64,000 nucleotides of DNA from positions 1 to 64,000 of the forward strand of contig NZ_JOIU01000002.1 in the NCBI RefSeq assembly GCF_000720135.1, written 5' to 3'. The translations under genes and the position numbers were made by a program. Shown here piece by piece: positions 37,758 through 47,384 of this stretch; the stretch's first letter is position 1, and the number at the start of each line of letters is the position of its first letter. The notes beneath the pieces were generated by a model, which saw only the letters and a program-made list of their open reading frames with translations, did not search any database and had not been told where the DNA came from. The DNA is from Streptomyces sp. NRRL S-1022. GTDB lineage: Bacteria > Actinomycetota > Actinomycetes > Streptomycetales > Streptomycetaceae.

Positions 37758-39427
37758 CGGAAGTCCTCCTCGCGGTACTCGTCCTGCGAGCCGGCCGCCG
37801 TGGCCTCGCGCAGCTCGATCCGGCGGATCTTGCCGGACACCGTCTTGGGCAGCGCGCCGAACTCCAGCCGGCGGATGCGCTTGTAGGGGGCGAGCACCCG
37901 CCGGGAGTGCTCGAAGAGGGCCTTCGCGGTGCCGGGTCCGGGCTGCCAGCCCTCGGCGAGGACGACGTACGCCTTGGGCACGGCGAGCCGCAGCTCGTCC
38001 GGGGCGGGCACCACGGCCGCCTCGGCCACCGCCTCGTGCTCCAGCAGCGCGCTCTCCAGCTCGAAGGGACTCACCTTGTAGTCCGAGGCCTTGAACACAT
38101 CGTCAGTGCGTCCGATATAGGTGAGATATCCCTCTTCGTCCCGGGAGGCGATGTCCCCGGTGCGGTAGTACCCGCCCGCCATGGCCTCGGCCGTGCGGTC
38201 GGGGTCGCCGTGGTAGCCGGTCATCACGCCGACCGGGCGCTCGCCGAGGTCGACCGCGATCTCGCCCTCGGTGGCGCCGGGCGCGCCGGAGACCGGGTCG
38301 AGCAGGTCCACCCGGAAGCCGGGGCTGGGCCGGCCCATCGAGCCGGTCTTCAGCGGCTGGCCGGGGCTGTTGGAGACCTGCACGGCGGTCTCGGTCTGCC
38401 CGAAGCCGTCCCGGACCGTCACCCCCCAGGCCTGCCGGACCCGCTCGACGACCTCGGGGTTGAGCGGCTCGCCGGCGGCCACCGCCTCCCGGGGCGGGGC
38501 CGCCAGCCGGCCGAGGTCGGCCTGGACGAGCATCCGCCACACGGTCGGCGGCGCGCAGAAGGTGGTCACGCCGGCCCGGTCCATCTCGGCCATCAGCCGG
38601 GCCGCGTCGAAGCGGGCGTAGTTGAAGACGAAGACGGTCGCCTCCGCGTTCCACGGCGCGAACAGGTTGGACCAGGCGTGCTTGGCCCAGCCGGGCGAGG
38701 AGATGTTCAGGTGCACGTCGCCCGGCCGGAGCCCGATCCAGTACATCGTGGCCAGGTGCCCGACCGGGTACGAGGTGTGGGTGTGCTCGACCAGTTTGGG
38801 GCGGGCGGTCGTGCCCGAGGTGAAGTACAGCATCAGCGGGTCGTCGGCCAGCGTCGGACCGTCGGGGAGGAACTCGGCGGACTCCGCGTACGCGTCCTCG
38901 TACGGCTCCCAGCCCTCCTCCGGCAGGCCGCCGACCGAGATCCGGGTGTAGGCGCCGGGCACGCCGGCGAACTTCGCCGTGTCCTCGGCGCGCGCGATCA
39001 CGTGCTTCACCCGGCCCCGCTCCACACGGTCGCGCAGATCGCCCGGGCCGAGCAGCGGGGTGGCCGGGATGACCACCGCGCGCAGCTTCATCGCGGCCAG
39101 CGCGGTCTCCCACAGCTCGGCCTGGTTGCCGAGCACGACGAGGACGCGGTCCTCCGCGGCGACCCCGCGCTCACGCAGCCACCGGGCGACCCGGTTGGAG
39201 CGCTCGGCCAGTTCGGCGAAGGACAGCCGGGTCCCGGTGCCGTCCTCCTCGACGATGTGCAGGGCGGTGCGGTCGTTGCCGGCGGCGATCACGTCGAACC
39301 AGTCCAGCGCCCAGTTGAACTGTTCGGGCCGGGGCCAGCGGAAGCCCTCGTAGGCGGTGGCGTAGTCCTCGCGGTGCGCCAGCAGGAAGTCCCGTGCGTT
39401 CCTGAAGGCCTCGGTCGCCGTCGTCAT
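37754..39427 (-). CDS. Medium-chain acyl-CoA synthetase-like enzyme (MACS/AcsM)
   Basis: The 557-residue enzyme has [41 protein letters not shown] and [11 protein letters not shown], the pattern of acetate/butyrate/benzoate-type CoA ligases. First gene of a two-gene operon with FadD-like synthetase; divergent from the GAF-LuxR regulator, which may control it. Confidence 0.88.
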   Translation of the reverse strand: MTTATEAFRNARDFLLAHREDYATAYEGFRWPRPEQFNWALDWFDVIAAGNDRTALHIVEEDGTGTRLSFAELAERSNRVARWLRERGVAAEDRVLVVLGNQAELWETALAAMKLRAVVIPATPLLGPGDLRDRVERGRVKHVIARAEDTAKFAGVPGAYTRISVGGLPEEGWEPYEDAYAESAEFLPDGPTLADDPLMLYFTSGTTARPKLVEHTHTSYPVGHLATMYWIGLRPGDVHLNISSPGWAKHAWSNLFAPWNAEATVFVFNYARFDAARLMAEMDRAGVTTFCAPPTVWRMLVQADLGRLAAPPREAVAAGEPLNPEVVERVRQAWGVTVRDGFGQTETAVQVSNSPGQPLKTGSMGRPSPGFRVDLLDPVSGAPGATEGEIAVDLGERPVGVMTGYHGDPDRTAEAMAGGYYRTGDIASRDEEGYLTYIGRTDDVFKASDYKVSPFELESALLEHEAVAEAAVVPAPDELRLAVPKAYVVLAEGWQPGPGTAKALFEHSRRVLAPYKRIRRLEFGALPKTVSGKIRRIELREATAAGSQDEYREEDFR

Positions 39428-39582
39428 CCGTCCTCCTTGCCTGGGTGGGCGTTCGCCGGCGCGCCCTCCGGCTCACTCCCGTGGTTCCCGGCCATTGCCG
39501 GGCGGCTCTCTGGCATCGTCTAATCCGTGATGCAGGTCTCACCACCCCCGAACGGGGGGTGGGTGGCCGGAAGGGCGGACAG

Positions 39583-40413
39583 GTGACGGCGGACGCGGCG
39601 GGGGCGGTGGAGATCGGTGGCGCGCTGGCCCGGCTGCGGCGCACGACGGGACTGCCCGTCGCCTTCGGCGGGCTGGTGGAGTCCGGCCGGCCGCAGATCC
39701 GCATCAGCGAGCTGAGCGGCACCACCACGGCCGCGCTGCGCTCGCTCGCGGTGACCTCCGGCAGCGGGCTCGGCGGCAAGGCGGTGGCCCTGGCCCGGCC
39801 GTGCGCGGTGACCGACTACTCCAGCTCCCGGCAGATCAGCCACGAGTACGACGTACCGGTGGCCGCCGAGGGCATCCGCGCGGTGCTCGCGGTGCCGGTG
39901 GTGGTCCGGCGCCGGGTGCGCGGGGTGCTCTACGGCGCGCTGCGCTCGGCCCGGCCGCTCGGTGACCGCGCGCTGGGCGCGGCGGTGGCGGCCGCGCGGG
40001 ACGTGGAGCAGGCGCTGGTGGTGCGTGACGAGGCCCGGGGACTGCTGGCGGCGGCCCGGCCCGCGCAGACCGGCGCCGAGCGGGGCGCCGGGTGGGAACA
40101 GGTGCGGGAGGCGCACGCGGCACTGCGGGCGCTGGCGCCCCGGATCGCCGACCCGGAACTGCGGGCCGAACTGCTGGCCGCGTGCGGCCTGCTGACCGCG
40201 CCGCCACGTGCCGGGGGCGTAACCCTGGCGCCACGGGAGCTGGACGTGCTGTCCTGGGTGGCGGCAGGGGCCACCAACGCGGCGGTGGCCGAACGGCTGG
40301 GCCTGCGTCCGGAGACGGTCAAGGGGTACCTGCGGTCGGCGATGCGGAAGCTGGGCGCGCACACACGAGGGGAGGCGGTGACCGCGGCCCGGAGGGCGGG
40401 GCTGCTGCCGTAG
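39583..40413 (+). CDS. GAF-domain LuxR-family regulator
   Basis: The 276-residue protein from GTG 39583 (AAGGGCGG upstream) has an N-terminal GAF-like sensor (SGSGLGGKAVALARPCAVTD) and a C-terminal LuxR HTH (LAPRELDVLSWVAAGATNAA, PETVKGYLRSAMRKLG). The divergent position next to two acyl-CoA synthetase genes suggests it regulates them; this layout is common in actinomycetes. Effector unknown. Confidence 0.85.
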   Translation: MTADAAGAVEIGGALARLRRTTGLPVAFGGLVESGRPQIRISELSGTTTAALRSLAVTSGSGLGGKAVALARPCAVTDYSSSRQISHEYDVPVAAEGIRAVLAVPVVVRRRVRGVLYGALRSARPLGDRALGAAVAAARDVEQALVVRDEARGLLAAARPAQTGAERGAGWEQVREAHAALRALAPRIADPELRAELLAACGLLTAPPRAGGVTLAPRELDVLSWVAAGATNAAVAERLGLRPETVKGYLRSAMRKLGAHTRGEAVTAARRAGLLP

Positions 40414-40461
40414 TCCGAAGGCGGTGAGGAAACCTTCCCATTCATCCGGCGCCGCTTTGAA

Positions 40462-40535
40462 TTTCCCTCTGCTTGACCGTTGTTATTTCCCTCACCAGGG
40501 CTTCCGTCCGAATTTCAAGGATCGTTGCCTAGAAT
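40462..40535 (+). promoter_or_regulatory. LAL regulator promoter with TTTCCCTC elements
   Basis: A TAGAAT -10 (40530-40535) with no good -35 suggests an activated promoter. TTTCCCTC appears at 40462 and 40486. The same element recurs before the trypsin gene downstream of this regulator. Confidence 0.5.
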
Positions 40536-40571
40536 TTGGTCCGGACACGACACACGAGGGGAGCGGTGACC

Positions 40572-43403
40572 GTGCGACGGGACTTCCAGGAGCCTGCCAG
40601 GTGCCGCCCCGACCTGGTCATCGGCCGCGAGGAGTTGTTCGCCGACGCCCGCGGGCAACTCGCCTCGGGGGGCAGTGTGCTGCTCCACGGCCCCGCCGGA
40701 ATAGGGAAATCCACCGTCCTGCGGGCATTGGCCGAGGAATACGGCGCCACCGCGCGCACCGTCCTGCGCTGCTCGGCGACCGAGTCAGAATCCCACCTCC
40801 CCTTCCTCGCCCTCGCCGACCTCCTCGGCCTGGTCCTCGACGAGGTCTCCGCCCGGCTGCCCGCCGCCCAGCGCACCGCCCTGGAGTCGGCGCTCACCGG
40901 CCGCGGCGAGTCCAGCCTCCAGCGCGACGGCCTCGCCCTGCGCCTGGCCGTGCTCTCCGCGCTGCGCGCCCTCGCCGCCCACGGCCCGGTCCTCGTCGTC
41001 GCCGACGACCTGCAGTGGCTGGACCCGGCCAGCGCCGAACTCCTCGGCTTCGCCGCCCGGCGGCTGGAGGGCACCCCGGTGCAACTGCTGTGCGCGGTCC
41101 GCACGGAGGGGCAGGAGAGCCAGGAGTACGACCGCCAGCTGCGCGCCTGTCCGCCGGGCACCCGCGCCGTCCGGCTCGGCCCGCTGTCCCGCGCCCAGGT
41201 CGCCCAGCTGCTCGACCACCGCGGCCACGGCGGCCTGTCCCGCTCCACCGTCCGCGAGATCCACCGCACCAGCGGCGGCAATCCGCTGTTCGCCCTGGAG
41301 CTGGGCCGCGCCCTTGCCGACAACCCCACCCCGCCCCGGCCCGGCGAGCCGCTGCCCGTGCCGACCTCGCTGCGCGCCCTGGTCCTCAGCCGCCTCGACA
41401 TGCTCTCCGTGGAGGCCCGCCGCACCCTGCTGGTGGCCAGCGCCGGCGCCCGGCCCACCCCGGCGCTGCTGCACGCGGCCGGCCGGGAGAACGCCGAGGC
41501 CGAGTGCGCCCAGGCAGCCGAACTCGGGCTGCTGGCCACCGAGCCCGACGCACCCGCCGTACGGTTCGCGCACCCCCTGATCTCCGCCGCGCTGTACGCG
41601 GAGGCCCCCGCGCACGAACGGCGGGCCGCGCACGCGGCGCTGTCCACGGCCGCCTCCGACCCGATAGAACGGGCCCGGCACCTGGCCCTCGCCAGCACCG
41701 GCACCGACCCGGAGGTGGCCGCCCGGCTCGCCGGGGCCGCCGCGCTCGCCCGGGACCGCGGGGCGCCCTCGGTCGCCGCCCAGCTGGGCCTGCTCGCCGC
41801 CCGGCACACCCCCGCCGACGGCAGTCCGAGCCAGGAGGAGCGCCGGCTCGCCGCCGCCGAGGACGCGATCACCGCCGGCGAGGTCGACCTGGCCCGGGAC
41901 ATCGCCCGGGAGGTACTGGCCCGGGCGAGCGTGCCCGCCGACCGGGTGCGGGCCTGGATGATCGTCATCGACACCGCCGGCCACACCATGGCCGAGGTCG
42001 ACGCCGTCTTCCCGCAGGCCCTCGCCGACGCCGGCGACGACCCCCGGCTGCTGGCCCTCGTCCACTACCAGCTGGCCTGGCGGGCGCTGATCGTGGAGGG
42101 CGACTTCACCGAGGCCCGGGAGGCCGCCGCGCACGCCGCCGAACTCGCCGCGTGCGGCCAGGACCGGCGCACCGAACTGCTCGCCCTCGCCTTCCAGGCG
42201 CAGACCGAGACCCTGATGGGCCATCCGGAGGCGCCCCGCACCATCAAGCGCGCCCTGCGGGAACCCCAGGACCCGCGGGTGGCCTGGCACCACAACGGCG
42301 CGGGCAGCGCCCGGTTCCGCTGGCTCGTCATGGGCGACCAGCTGGCCGAGGCCCGGACCACCGTGACCGCGCTGCTGCGCGAGGTCCGCCGGCGCGGCTC
42401 GGTGGAGAGCGAGGTGCACTTCCTGCGCGGCCTCGCCGAGACGGAGCTGCGCGCCGGGCACTGCGGGCGCGCCCTCGACCTGGCCCGCGACAGCCTGCTG
42501 CTCGCCCGCGACTCGGGCATCGGCGAGACCGCCTCGGCGATGCTCACCTCGCTCGCGGAGGCGTCCGGCGGCGATGTCGACCGCGCGCTGGCACTCGCCC
42601 GGGAGGCGGTGGACCACGCCGAGGAGGACGGCGACCAGATGTACCTCTCCCGGGCGCTGGGCGCGCTCGGGTACGCGCAGCTGGTGGCCGGGGACCCGGC
42701 GGGCACCGTGCGCTCGCTGCGCCGGGTGCGCAGCCTGGAGCTGGGGCTCGGCATCACCGACCCGGCCCGCGGCCGCTGGCAGGGCGACCTCGCCGAGGCA
42801 CTCGTCCGGATCGGTGAACCGGCCGAGGCGCAGGCCGTCATCGACGCGAGCCGGGAACACGCGCTGCGGCTCGGCCGGGAGAGCGTCCTCGCCGTACTGG
42901 ACCGCTCCGAGGCCCTGGTGCGGGCCGCCCGGGGCGACCTGGAGGCCGCGCTCGCCCAGCTGACGTCCGCTCAGGACCGGCTCGGCAAGCTCGGCTACGG
43001 CCTGGAGGAGGCGCGGGCCGCGTTCGCGCTGGCCCGGCTGCACGGCAGGCGCACACCGGAGGGGGCCCGCGCGGCCGCCGCGGCCCTCGACGAGGCGGCC
43101 CGGATGTTCCGGCGCTGCCGGGCCCTGCCCTGGCTGCGCCAGGTGGACGCATCCCGCGCCGCCCCCGAGCCGGAACCGGCGCCGGCCGTGCCGGACGCGC
43201 CGGCCGCCCTGGCGGTGCTGGCCGCGATGGAGCGTCAGGTGGCCGCGCTCGTCATGGAGGGCGCCACCAACCGGGAGATCGCGGCCCGGCTGTTCATCAG
43301 CGTGAAGACGGTGGAGGCGACCCTGACCCGGGTCTACCGCAAGCTGGGGATCCGATCGCGCGTCGACATCGTCCGATTGGCGGCAGGTCGCCGCGCGCCC
43401 TGA
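40572..43403 (+). CDS. Large ATP-binding LuxR (LAL) regulator
   Basis: The 943-residue protein from GTG 40572 (GAGGGGAG eight bases upstream) has an N-terminal AAA/STAND ATPase (Walker A LLHGPAGIGKST; Walker B VLVVADDLQWLD), a long helical, TPR-like middle, and a C-terminal LuxR HTH (GATNREIAARLFISVKTVEA). Such MalT-like activators respond to a signal and ATP. The secreted trypsin gene follows, and CCCTC/GAGGG elements lie before both genes, so I infer it activates itself and the trypsin gene. Confidence 0.9.
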   Translation: MRRDFQEPARCRPDLVIGREELFADARGQLASGGSVLLHGPAGIGKSTVLRALAEEYGATARTVLRCSATESESHLPFLALADLLGLVLDEVSARLPAAQRTALESALTGRGESSLQRDGLALRLAVLSALRALAAHGPVLVVADDLQWLDPASAELLGFAARRLEGTPVQLLCAVRTEGQESQEYDRQLRACPPGTRAVRLGPLSRAQVAQLLDHRGHGGLSRSTVREIHRTSGGNPLFALELGRALADNPTPPRPGEPLPVPTSLRALVLSRLDMLSVEARRTLLVASAGARPTPALLHAAGRENAEAECAQAAELGLLATEPDAPAVRFAHPLISAALYAEAPAHERRAAHAALSTAASDPIERARHLALASTGTDPEVAARLAGAAALARDRGAPSVAAQLGLLAARHTPADGSPSQEERRLAAAEDAITAGEVDLARDIAREVLARASVPADRVRAWMIVIDTAGHTMAEVDAVFPQALADAGDDPRLLALVHYQLAWRALIVEGDFTEAREAAAHAAELAACGQDRRTELLALAFQAQTETLMGHPEAPRTIKRALREPQDPRVAWHHNGAGSARFRWLVMGDQLAEARTTVTALLREVRRRGSVESEVHFLRGLAETELRAGHCGRALDLARDSLLLARDSGIGETASAMLTSLAEASGGDVDRALALAREAVDHAEEDGDQMYLSRALGALGYAQLVAGDPAGTVRSLRRVRSLELGLGITDPARGRWQGDLAEALVRIGEPAEAQAVIDASREHALRLGRESVLAVLDRSEALVRAARGDLEAALAQLTSAQDRLGKLGYGLEEARAAFALARLHGRRTPEGARAAAAALDEAARMFRRCRALPWLRQVDASRAAPEPEPAPAVPDAPAALAVLAAMERQVAALVMEGATNREIAARLFISVKTVEATLTRVYRKLGIRSRVDIVRLAAGRRAP

Positions 43404-43431
43404 GCGGCGCTCTTGTTAACTGAACCGGACC

Positions 43432-43501
43432 GAGGGTTTTCCCTCACCCAACCCCCTAGGGGGTTCCCTCATTGGGAGCCGAGGGTTCCGGGTCCTAGCG
43501 T
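43432..43501 (+). promoter_or_regulatory. Trypsin gene promoter with GAGGG/CCCTC palindromes
   Basis: GAGGG-TTTT-CCCTC (43432-43445) is a perfect palindrome; CCCTC (43466-43470) and GAGGG (43481-43485) form a second, spaced ten bases. CCCCCTAGGGGG lies between. A TTGGGA/TAGCGT promoter with an 18-base spacer (43472-43501) overlaps the second site. Confidence 0.6.
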
Positions 43502-43603
43502 AAAGGGCGTGCCGCTCGCCCGGGCATACGGGGGTCGGTCCCGCGACCCCCGTGCAACCCCCACCCGCGCGACCCCCACCGGTGCAACCCACTGAGGAGA
43601 CTC

Positions 43604-44395
43604 ATGTTCGGGCTCACACGTGCAAGACAGACCGCCGCGGCCCTGGTGGCCACCGCCGCCGCAGCGGCGACCGCGCTGCTCGCCTCCCCCACGGCGAGCG
43701 CCGCACCCCAGCCCATCGTCGGCGGTACGACCACCACGACGACCGCGTACCCGTTCATGATGCAGATCACGGACGCGTCCCAGAACCAGTTCTGCGGCGG
43801 CACCCTGGTGGCGCCCAGGAAGGTCGTGACGGCCGCGCACTGCATGGTCGGCGAGACCACGAGCAGCGTGCGGGTGGTCGGCGGCCGGACGTACCTGAAC
43901 GGCACGAACGGCACGGTGAGCCGGGTCGGCAAGATCTGGATCAACCCGGACTACACGGACGCCACCAACGGCGACGACGTGGCCGTGCTGACCCTGTCGA
44001 CGTCGATGCCGTACACCCCGGTGTCGTACGTCTCCTCCTCCCAGGGAGGCGTGTACGCGGCCGGCACCACGGCCCGCATCCTCGGCTGGGGCACCACTTC
44101 GGAGAACGGCAGCTCCTCCAACCAGCTGCGGACCGCGACCGTACCGATCGTGTCCGACTCCAGCTGCCGTTCCTCCTACGGTTCGGACTTCGTCCAGTCC
44201 GACATGGTCTGCGCCGGATACACGTCCGGTGGCGTCGACACCTGCCAGGGCGACAGCGGCGGTCCCCTGCTCATCGGGGGCGCCCTGGCAGGGATCACTT
44301 CCTGGGGCGAGGGGTGCGCGGAGGCCGGTTACCCGGGTGTCTACACCCGGCTGACCACCTTCTCGGACCTGGTGACCGCGCAGGTCAACTCGTGA
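43604..44395 (+). CDS. Secreted trypsin-like serine protease
   Basis: The 263-residue preproenzyme has a signal peptide and a short propeptide ending before IVGG (residue 38). The triad is His79 (TAAHC), Asp125 and Ser218 (GDSGGP), and Asp212 at the base of S1 predicts cleavage after Lys/Arg. Three disulfides are possible. It resembles S. griseus-type trypsin. The start ATG 43604 follows GAGGAG. It is probably controlled by the LAL regulator upstream, and ended by a strong hairpin. Confidence 0.94.
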   Translation: MFGLTRARQTAAALVATAAAAATALLASPTASAAPQPIVGGTTTTTTAYPFMMQITDASQNQFCGGTLVAPRKVVTAAHCMVGETTSSVRVVGGRTYLNGTNGTVSRVGKIWINPDYTDATNGDDVAVLTLSTSMPYTPVSYVSSSQGGVYAAGTTARILGWGTTSENGSSSNQLRTATVPIVSDSSCRSSYGSDFVQSDMVCAGYTSGGVDTCQGDSGGPLLIGGALAGITSWGEGCAEAGYPGVYTRLTTFSDLVTAQVNS

Positions 44396-44433
44396 CCCGG
44401 AAGACTTCCCGAGCACCCCTCGGGTAACTGCCG

Positions 44434-44474
44434 GGGGGCGTTGCGGGCCACCACGAGCGGCCCGCAACGCCCCC
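44434..44474. terminator. Very strong terminator after trypsin gene
   Basis: GGGGGCGTTGCGGGCC and its complement GGCCCGCAACGCCCCC form a perfect 16-base stem with a nine-base loop. Confidence 0.9.
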
Positions 44475-44479
44475 TATCC

Positions 44480-44976
44480 AATGCCCCGCCGCACGCCGTC
44501 CGGCGCTCCGCGGCGGAGCCGGAGCCCGGCCGGGTGTGGCGGTTGCCGGCCCGGCACCAGCCCGCCTCGGGCGCGTTGCGGCGCTCGCGGCCGTCCCGCC
44601 CGGTGCCGTTGCTGATCCAGAGCGCCGGGGTACGGGCGTCCAGGGCGCCGTCGGCCCCGCGCAGCCGGGGAACCGGTGGTCATGAGGCAGTGGTTGCGCT
44701 CCAGCACGGCGGGCTGCCGCAGCACCCGGTGGATGCCCTCGGCGGGCAGCAGCGGGGTCGGGCGTCCGCGGTGAGGCCGGCCGGCGCCTCCTGCGGGCTC
44801 CGGCCGGCCATCCGGTCGCCGCGGTCGAGCCCGGTCAGAACGTAGAGCGGCGCGTCGGGCACCGCGAGCGTGTCCAGGGGGGCGAACAGCTCGACGTCGG
44901 TCATGCCGCCGGCCACGAAGCCGGGCCTGCCGTCGCGGCGGAGCAGCGGCGCAACGGCGGAGGCCGGCGCCCTCAC
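44480..44976 (-). pseudogene. DUF5701-family remnant, frameshifted and truncated
   Basis: Segments in two frames match one family in order: GRPGFVAGGMTDVELFAPLD and LTGLDRGDRMAGRSPQEAP, then in another frame IHRVLRQPAVLERNHCLMT, then in the first frame again ALWISNGTGRDGRERRNAPE and AGWCRAGNRHT. A base seems missing near 44759 and one is extra near 44668. The N-terminal domain of about 80-100 residues is missing, and no stop is met before the trypsin terminator. A GTG at 44976 overlaps the neighbour's stop (GTGA), a relic of coupling. Confidence 0.75.
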
Positions 44977-46065
44977 CGCCGTACGACGCCCCCGAACCGG
45001 ATGTCGTGCGCGGCCCCGTGCATGACCGTCAGCATCCGCTCCCCCTCCGCGGTCACCTCCTCCCGCCGGGCCCTGGACAGCTCGCCGAAGGTCTCGATGA
45101 CGAGGGTGCCGCCGTCGAGCGTCCACAGACCGGCCAGGAAACCGTCGACCAGGAGGGTGCGGTACGCCTGGTTGCCCTGCCGGTTGCGGCCCCGGTGGGC
45201 GGGCGGGACAAAGCGGCCGCGGTCGGCGGGGCCGAGCAGGAGGTCGTCGTACTCGGGGAGGAAGCGCGGCGGCGCCGGGGTCTCCGGGCCGGGGCGCGGG
45301 GCGTCGGGAAGGTCGAACAGCTCCACGCCGGCCGGGTCACGGAACGTCAGCAGCCGGGGGCGCAGGCGTTCGAAGGCGGCCCGGAGGCGGGTGAGCCCGG
45401 CCCAGGCCTGCATGTCCCGCACGGACGCGGGACCGAAGGCGGCGAGATAGCGCAGGACCACCGCCTCCGGTGCCAGGGCCGGCCCGGCGGGGCGGCCCAG
45501 CCAGTGCTCGACGGTGGTCAGGGCGACCCGGCCGCTCTCCTCCCACAGCCCGCGCGGGGTGACCTGCACGAGCGGCAGCGTGCACCGGGCCGCGACGGCG
45601 AGGGCCCGCGGATCGGCCCCGGGCCACCGGGCCCCGAGCGCCGCCCGCAACTCGGCCATGGTCCGCGGCTCGGCCTCGACCAGGTCACGGGCGACGGCCG
45701 CGAGACGGCCGGGATCGACACCGGCCAGTCCCGCCCGGAAGCCCGCCTGCTCCCGGTCCCGGGCCGGCTGGACGAAGGGCCGCAGGGCGAGGCAGTCGTC
45801 GGCGGTGTGGGTGTGCGCCGTGGACCGCAGGCTGACCGTCCGGGCCACCTCCCGCCCGGCCATCAGCGCGGACAACCGCTCCGGCGCGAACTCCTCCAGC
45901 CGGGCGGCCGGCGCGTAGTACGGCGGCTTGGTGTTCTGCGCCTGCAACCCGACGAGATGGCCCACCACGTCCCGCACCGGCCGAGCGTGGCCCGGTTCAG
46001 CGCCCGCACCCCAGCACGGCCCCGCCCACCGCCGCACCGCCCTGCTTCCCCGCGCTCTTGGCCAT
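44973..46065 (-). pseudogene. Winged-helix DNA-binding protein (HTH_42/YcaQ-like), damaged N-terminus
   Basis: From VVGHLVGLQAQNTKPPY to the stop at 44973 the frame is intact and matches the YcaQ/HTH_42 winged-helix family (RTVSLRSTAHTHTADDCLAL, RFLPEYDDLLLG, RGRNRQGNQAYRTLLVDG). The expected N-terminus is present but out of frame: ATG 46065 gives MAKSAGKQGG, then a G seems lost from a GGGG run, VRALNRATLG follows in another frame, and about 15-20 residues before PVRDVVG are missing. Family members bind DNA in alkylation or cross-link repair. A shorter product from an internal GTG near 45979 is possible. Confidence 0.7.
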
Positions 46066-46202
46066 GACGGCACGCTGACGGACACCCGGCGATCACCTTG
46101 CCCGACTTCCGGATCCACCGGCCGCCGACTGGCTACCATCGTGGCCGGGCCGCAAGCGGACACCCGTGGGGTGTGTCCCCGGCCCCGCAGCCGGGGGGGC
46201 TC

Positions 46203-47384
46203 ATGACACGGTCAGTGGTCTTCGTGCACGGTACGGGCGTGCGCGAGAAGTCGTACAACGACACCTTCGCCACCGTACGGACGCGGATCCGCGCGATCCG
46301 GCCCGAGTGGGAGGTGCGGGGGTGCCTCTGGGGCCCCGCTCACGGCGCCGAGTTCGTCCACGGCGGCGTCTCGGTCCCCGGCTACACCCGCTCGGGCGGC
46401 GGCCGGGAAGCGGAGGACCTCGACGCGGCCATCGCCGAGTGGGAAGTCCTCTACAACGATCCCGGCTACGAACTCCGGCTGCTCGGCCTGCGCCCGCCGC
46501 CCCCGGCCGGCATGGTCCGCGGCCTCCCGCCCGCCAAGCGGTTCCTGAAGGCGGTCCAGGAGTACCGGCCTTCTCCCGACCTCGTGGCGCGCCTCGACCG
46601 GTACGGCCTGCGCACCGACTTCGATACGGCGCTGCGCACGGTGGCCGGCTCGCCCGAGGTGCGCGACGCCGCCACCACCGTCGACCACAACGGCTACGAG
46701 CACCGGTACGCCGTGGCCAAGGCCGTCGTGGCGGCCACCGTCGCCTCCGCCGGGGCCCGTGGTGCGGACGCCCTCGCCGGCCCGGACCGTGACGCCCTGC
46801 TGGCCGCCCTGAGCGGCGAGTTGTCGGGAGAGAGCCGGGCACTGACCGGCGGGGTGCGGCAGGCCGTGAAGACCTCCGCGCTGCGCCGGGCCACCCGGTG
46901 GGCCGTCGACCGCCGGGGTTCGCTGAGCGACGGCATGCTGCCGATGGCGGGCGACATCCTGCGCTACCAGGCCCGCGGCGACGGCGTCCGCCAGTTGATC
47001 CGGCGGACCGTCGAGAACGCTCCGGGCGACAAGGTCACCCTGCTGGCCCACAGCCTGGGCGGGGTCGCCGCCGTGGACCTGCTGGCCATGGAGCGGCTCG
47101 ACCGGGTGGACCAGCTGATCACCGTCGGTTCGCAGGCGGGGCTCCTGTACGAGTGCGGCGCCCTGGCCTCCCTCGAACACCCGGACACACTGCCGGGGCA
47201 CTTCCCGGCCGCCTGGCTGAACATCCACGATCCGTGGGACCTCCTCTCCTACCGCGCGGCCGGGGTGTTCAAGGGCCGTGCCCACGACGTCCAGGTCTCC
47301 AACGGACAGCCTTTCCCCCACGCCCACAGTGCGTACTGGTCCAATGCCGAGGTCTGGGACGCCGTCTCCGCATGGCTGGACTGA
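46203..47384 (+). CDS. Alpha/beta hydrolase (lipase-like), first gene of conflict-type operon
   Basis: The 393-residue protein begins SVVFVHGTGVREKSYN (oxyanion HG motif) and carries the nucleophile elbow LLAHSLGG (Ser284). The final segment has a His (AHSAYWSN) that could finish the triad. It lacks a signal peptide, so it acts inside the cell. Its last 13 bases overlap the caspase-like gene. Cytosolic lipase/esterase activity beside a caspase, MoxR and NB-ARC genes suggests a membrane-attacking effector. ATG 46203 is chosen because the motif begins there. Confidence 0.82.
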   Translation: MTRSVVFVHGTGVREKSYNDTFATVRTRIRAIRPEWEVRGCLWGPAHGAEFVHGGVSVPGYTRSGGGREAEDLDAAIAEWEVLYNDPGYELRLLGLRPPPPAGMVRGLPPAKRFLKAVQEYRPSPDLVARLDRYGLRTDFDTALRTVAGSPEVRDAATTVDHNGYEHRYAVAKAVVAATVASAGARGADALAGPDRDALLAALSGELSGESRALTGGVRQAVKTSALRRATRWAVDRRGSLSDGMLPMAGDILRYQARGDGVRQLIRRTVENAPGDKVTLLAHSLGGVAAVDLLAMERLDRVDQLITVGSQAGLLYECGALASLEHPDTLPGHFPAAWLNIHDPWDLLSYRAAGVFKGRAHDVQVSNGQPFPHAHSAYWSNAEVWDAVSAWLD

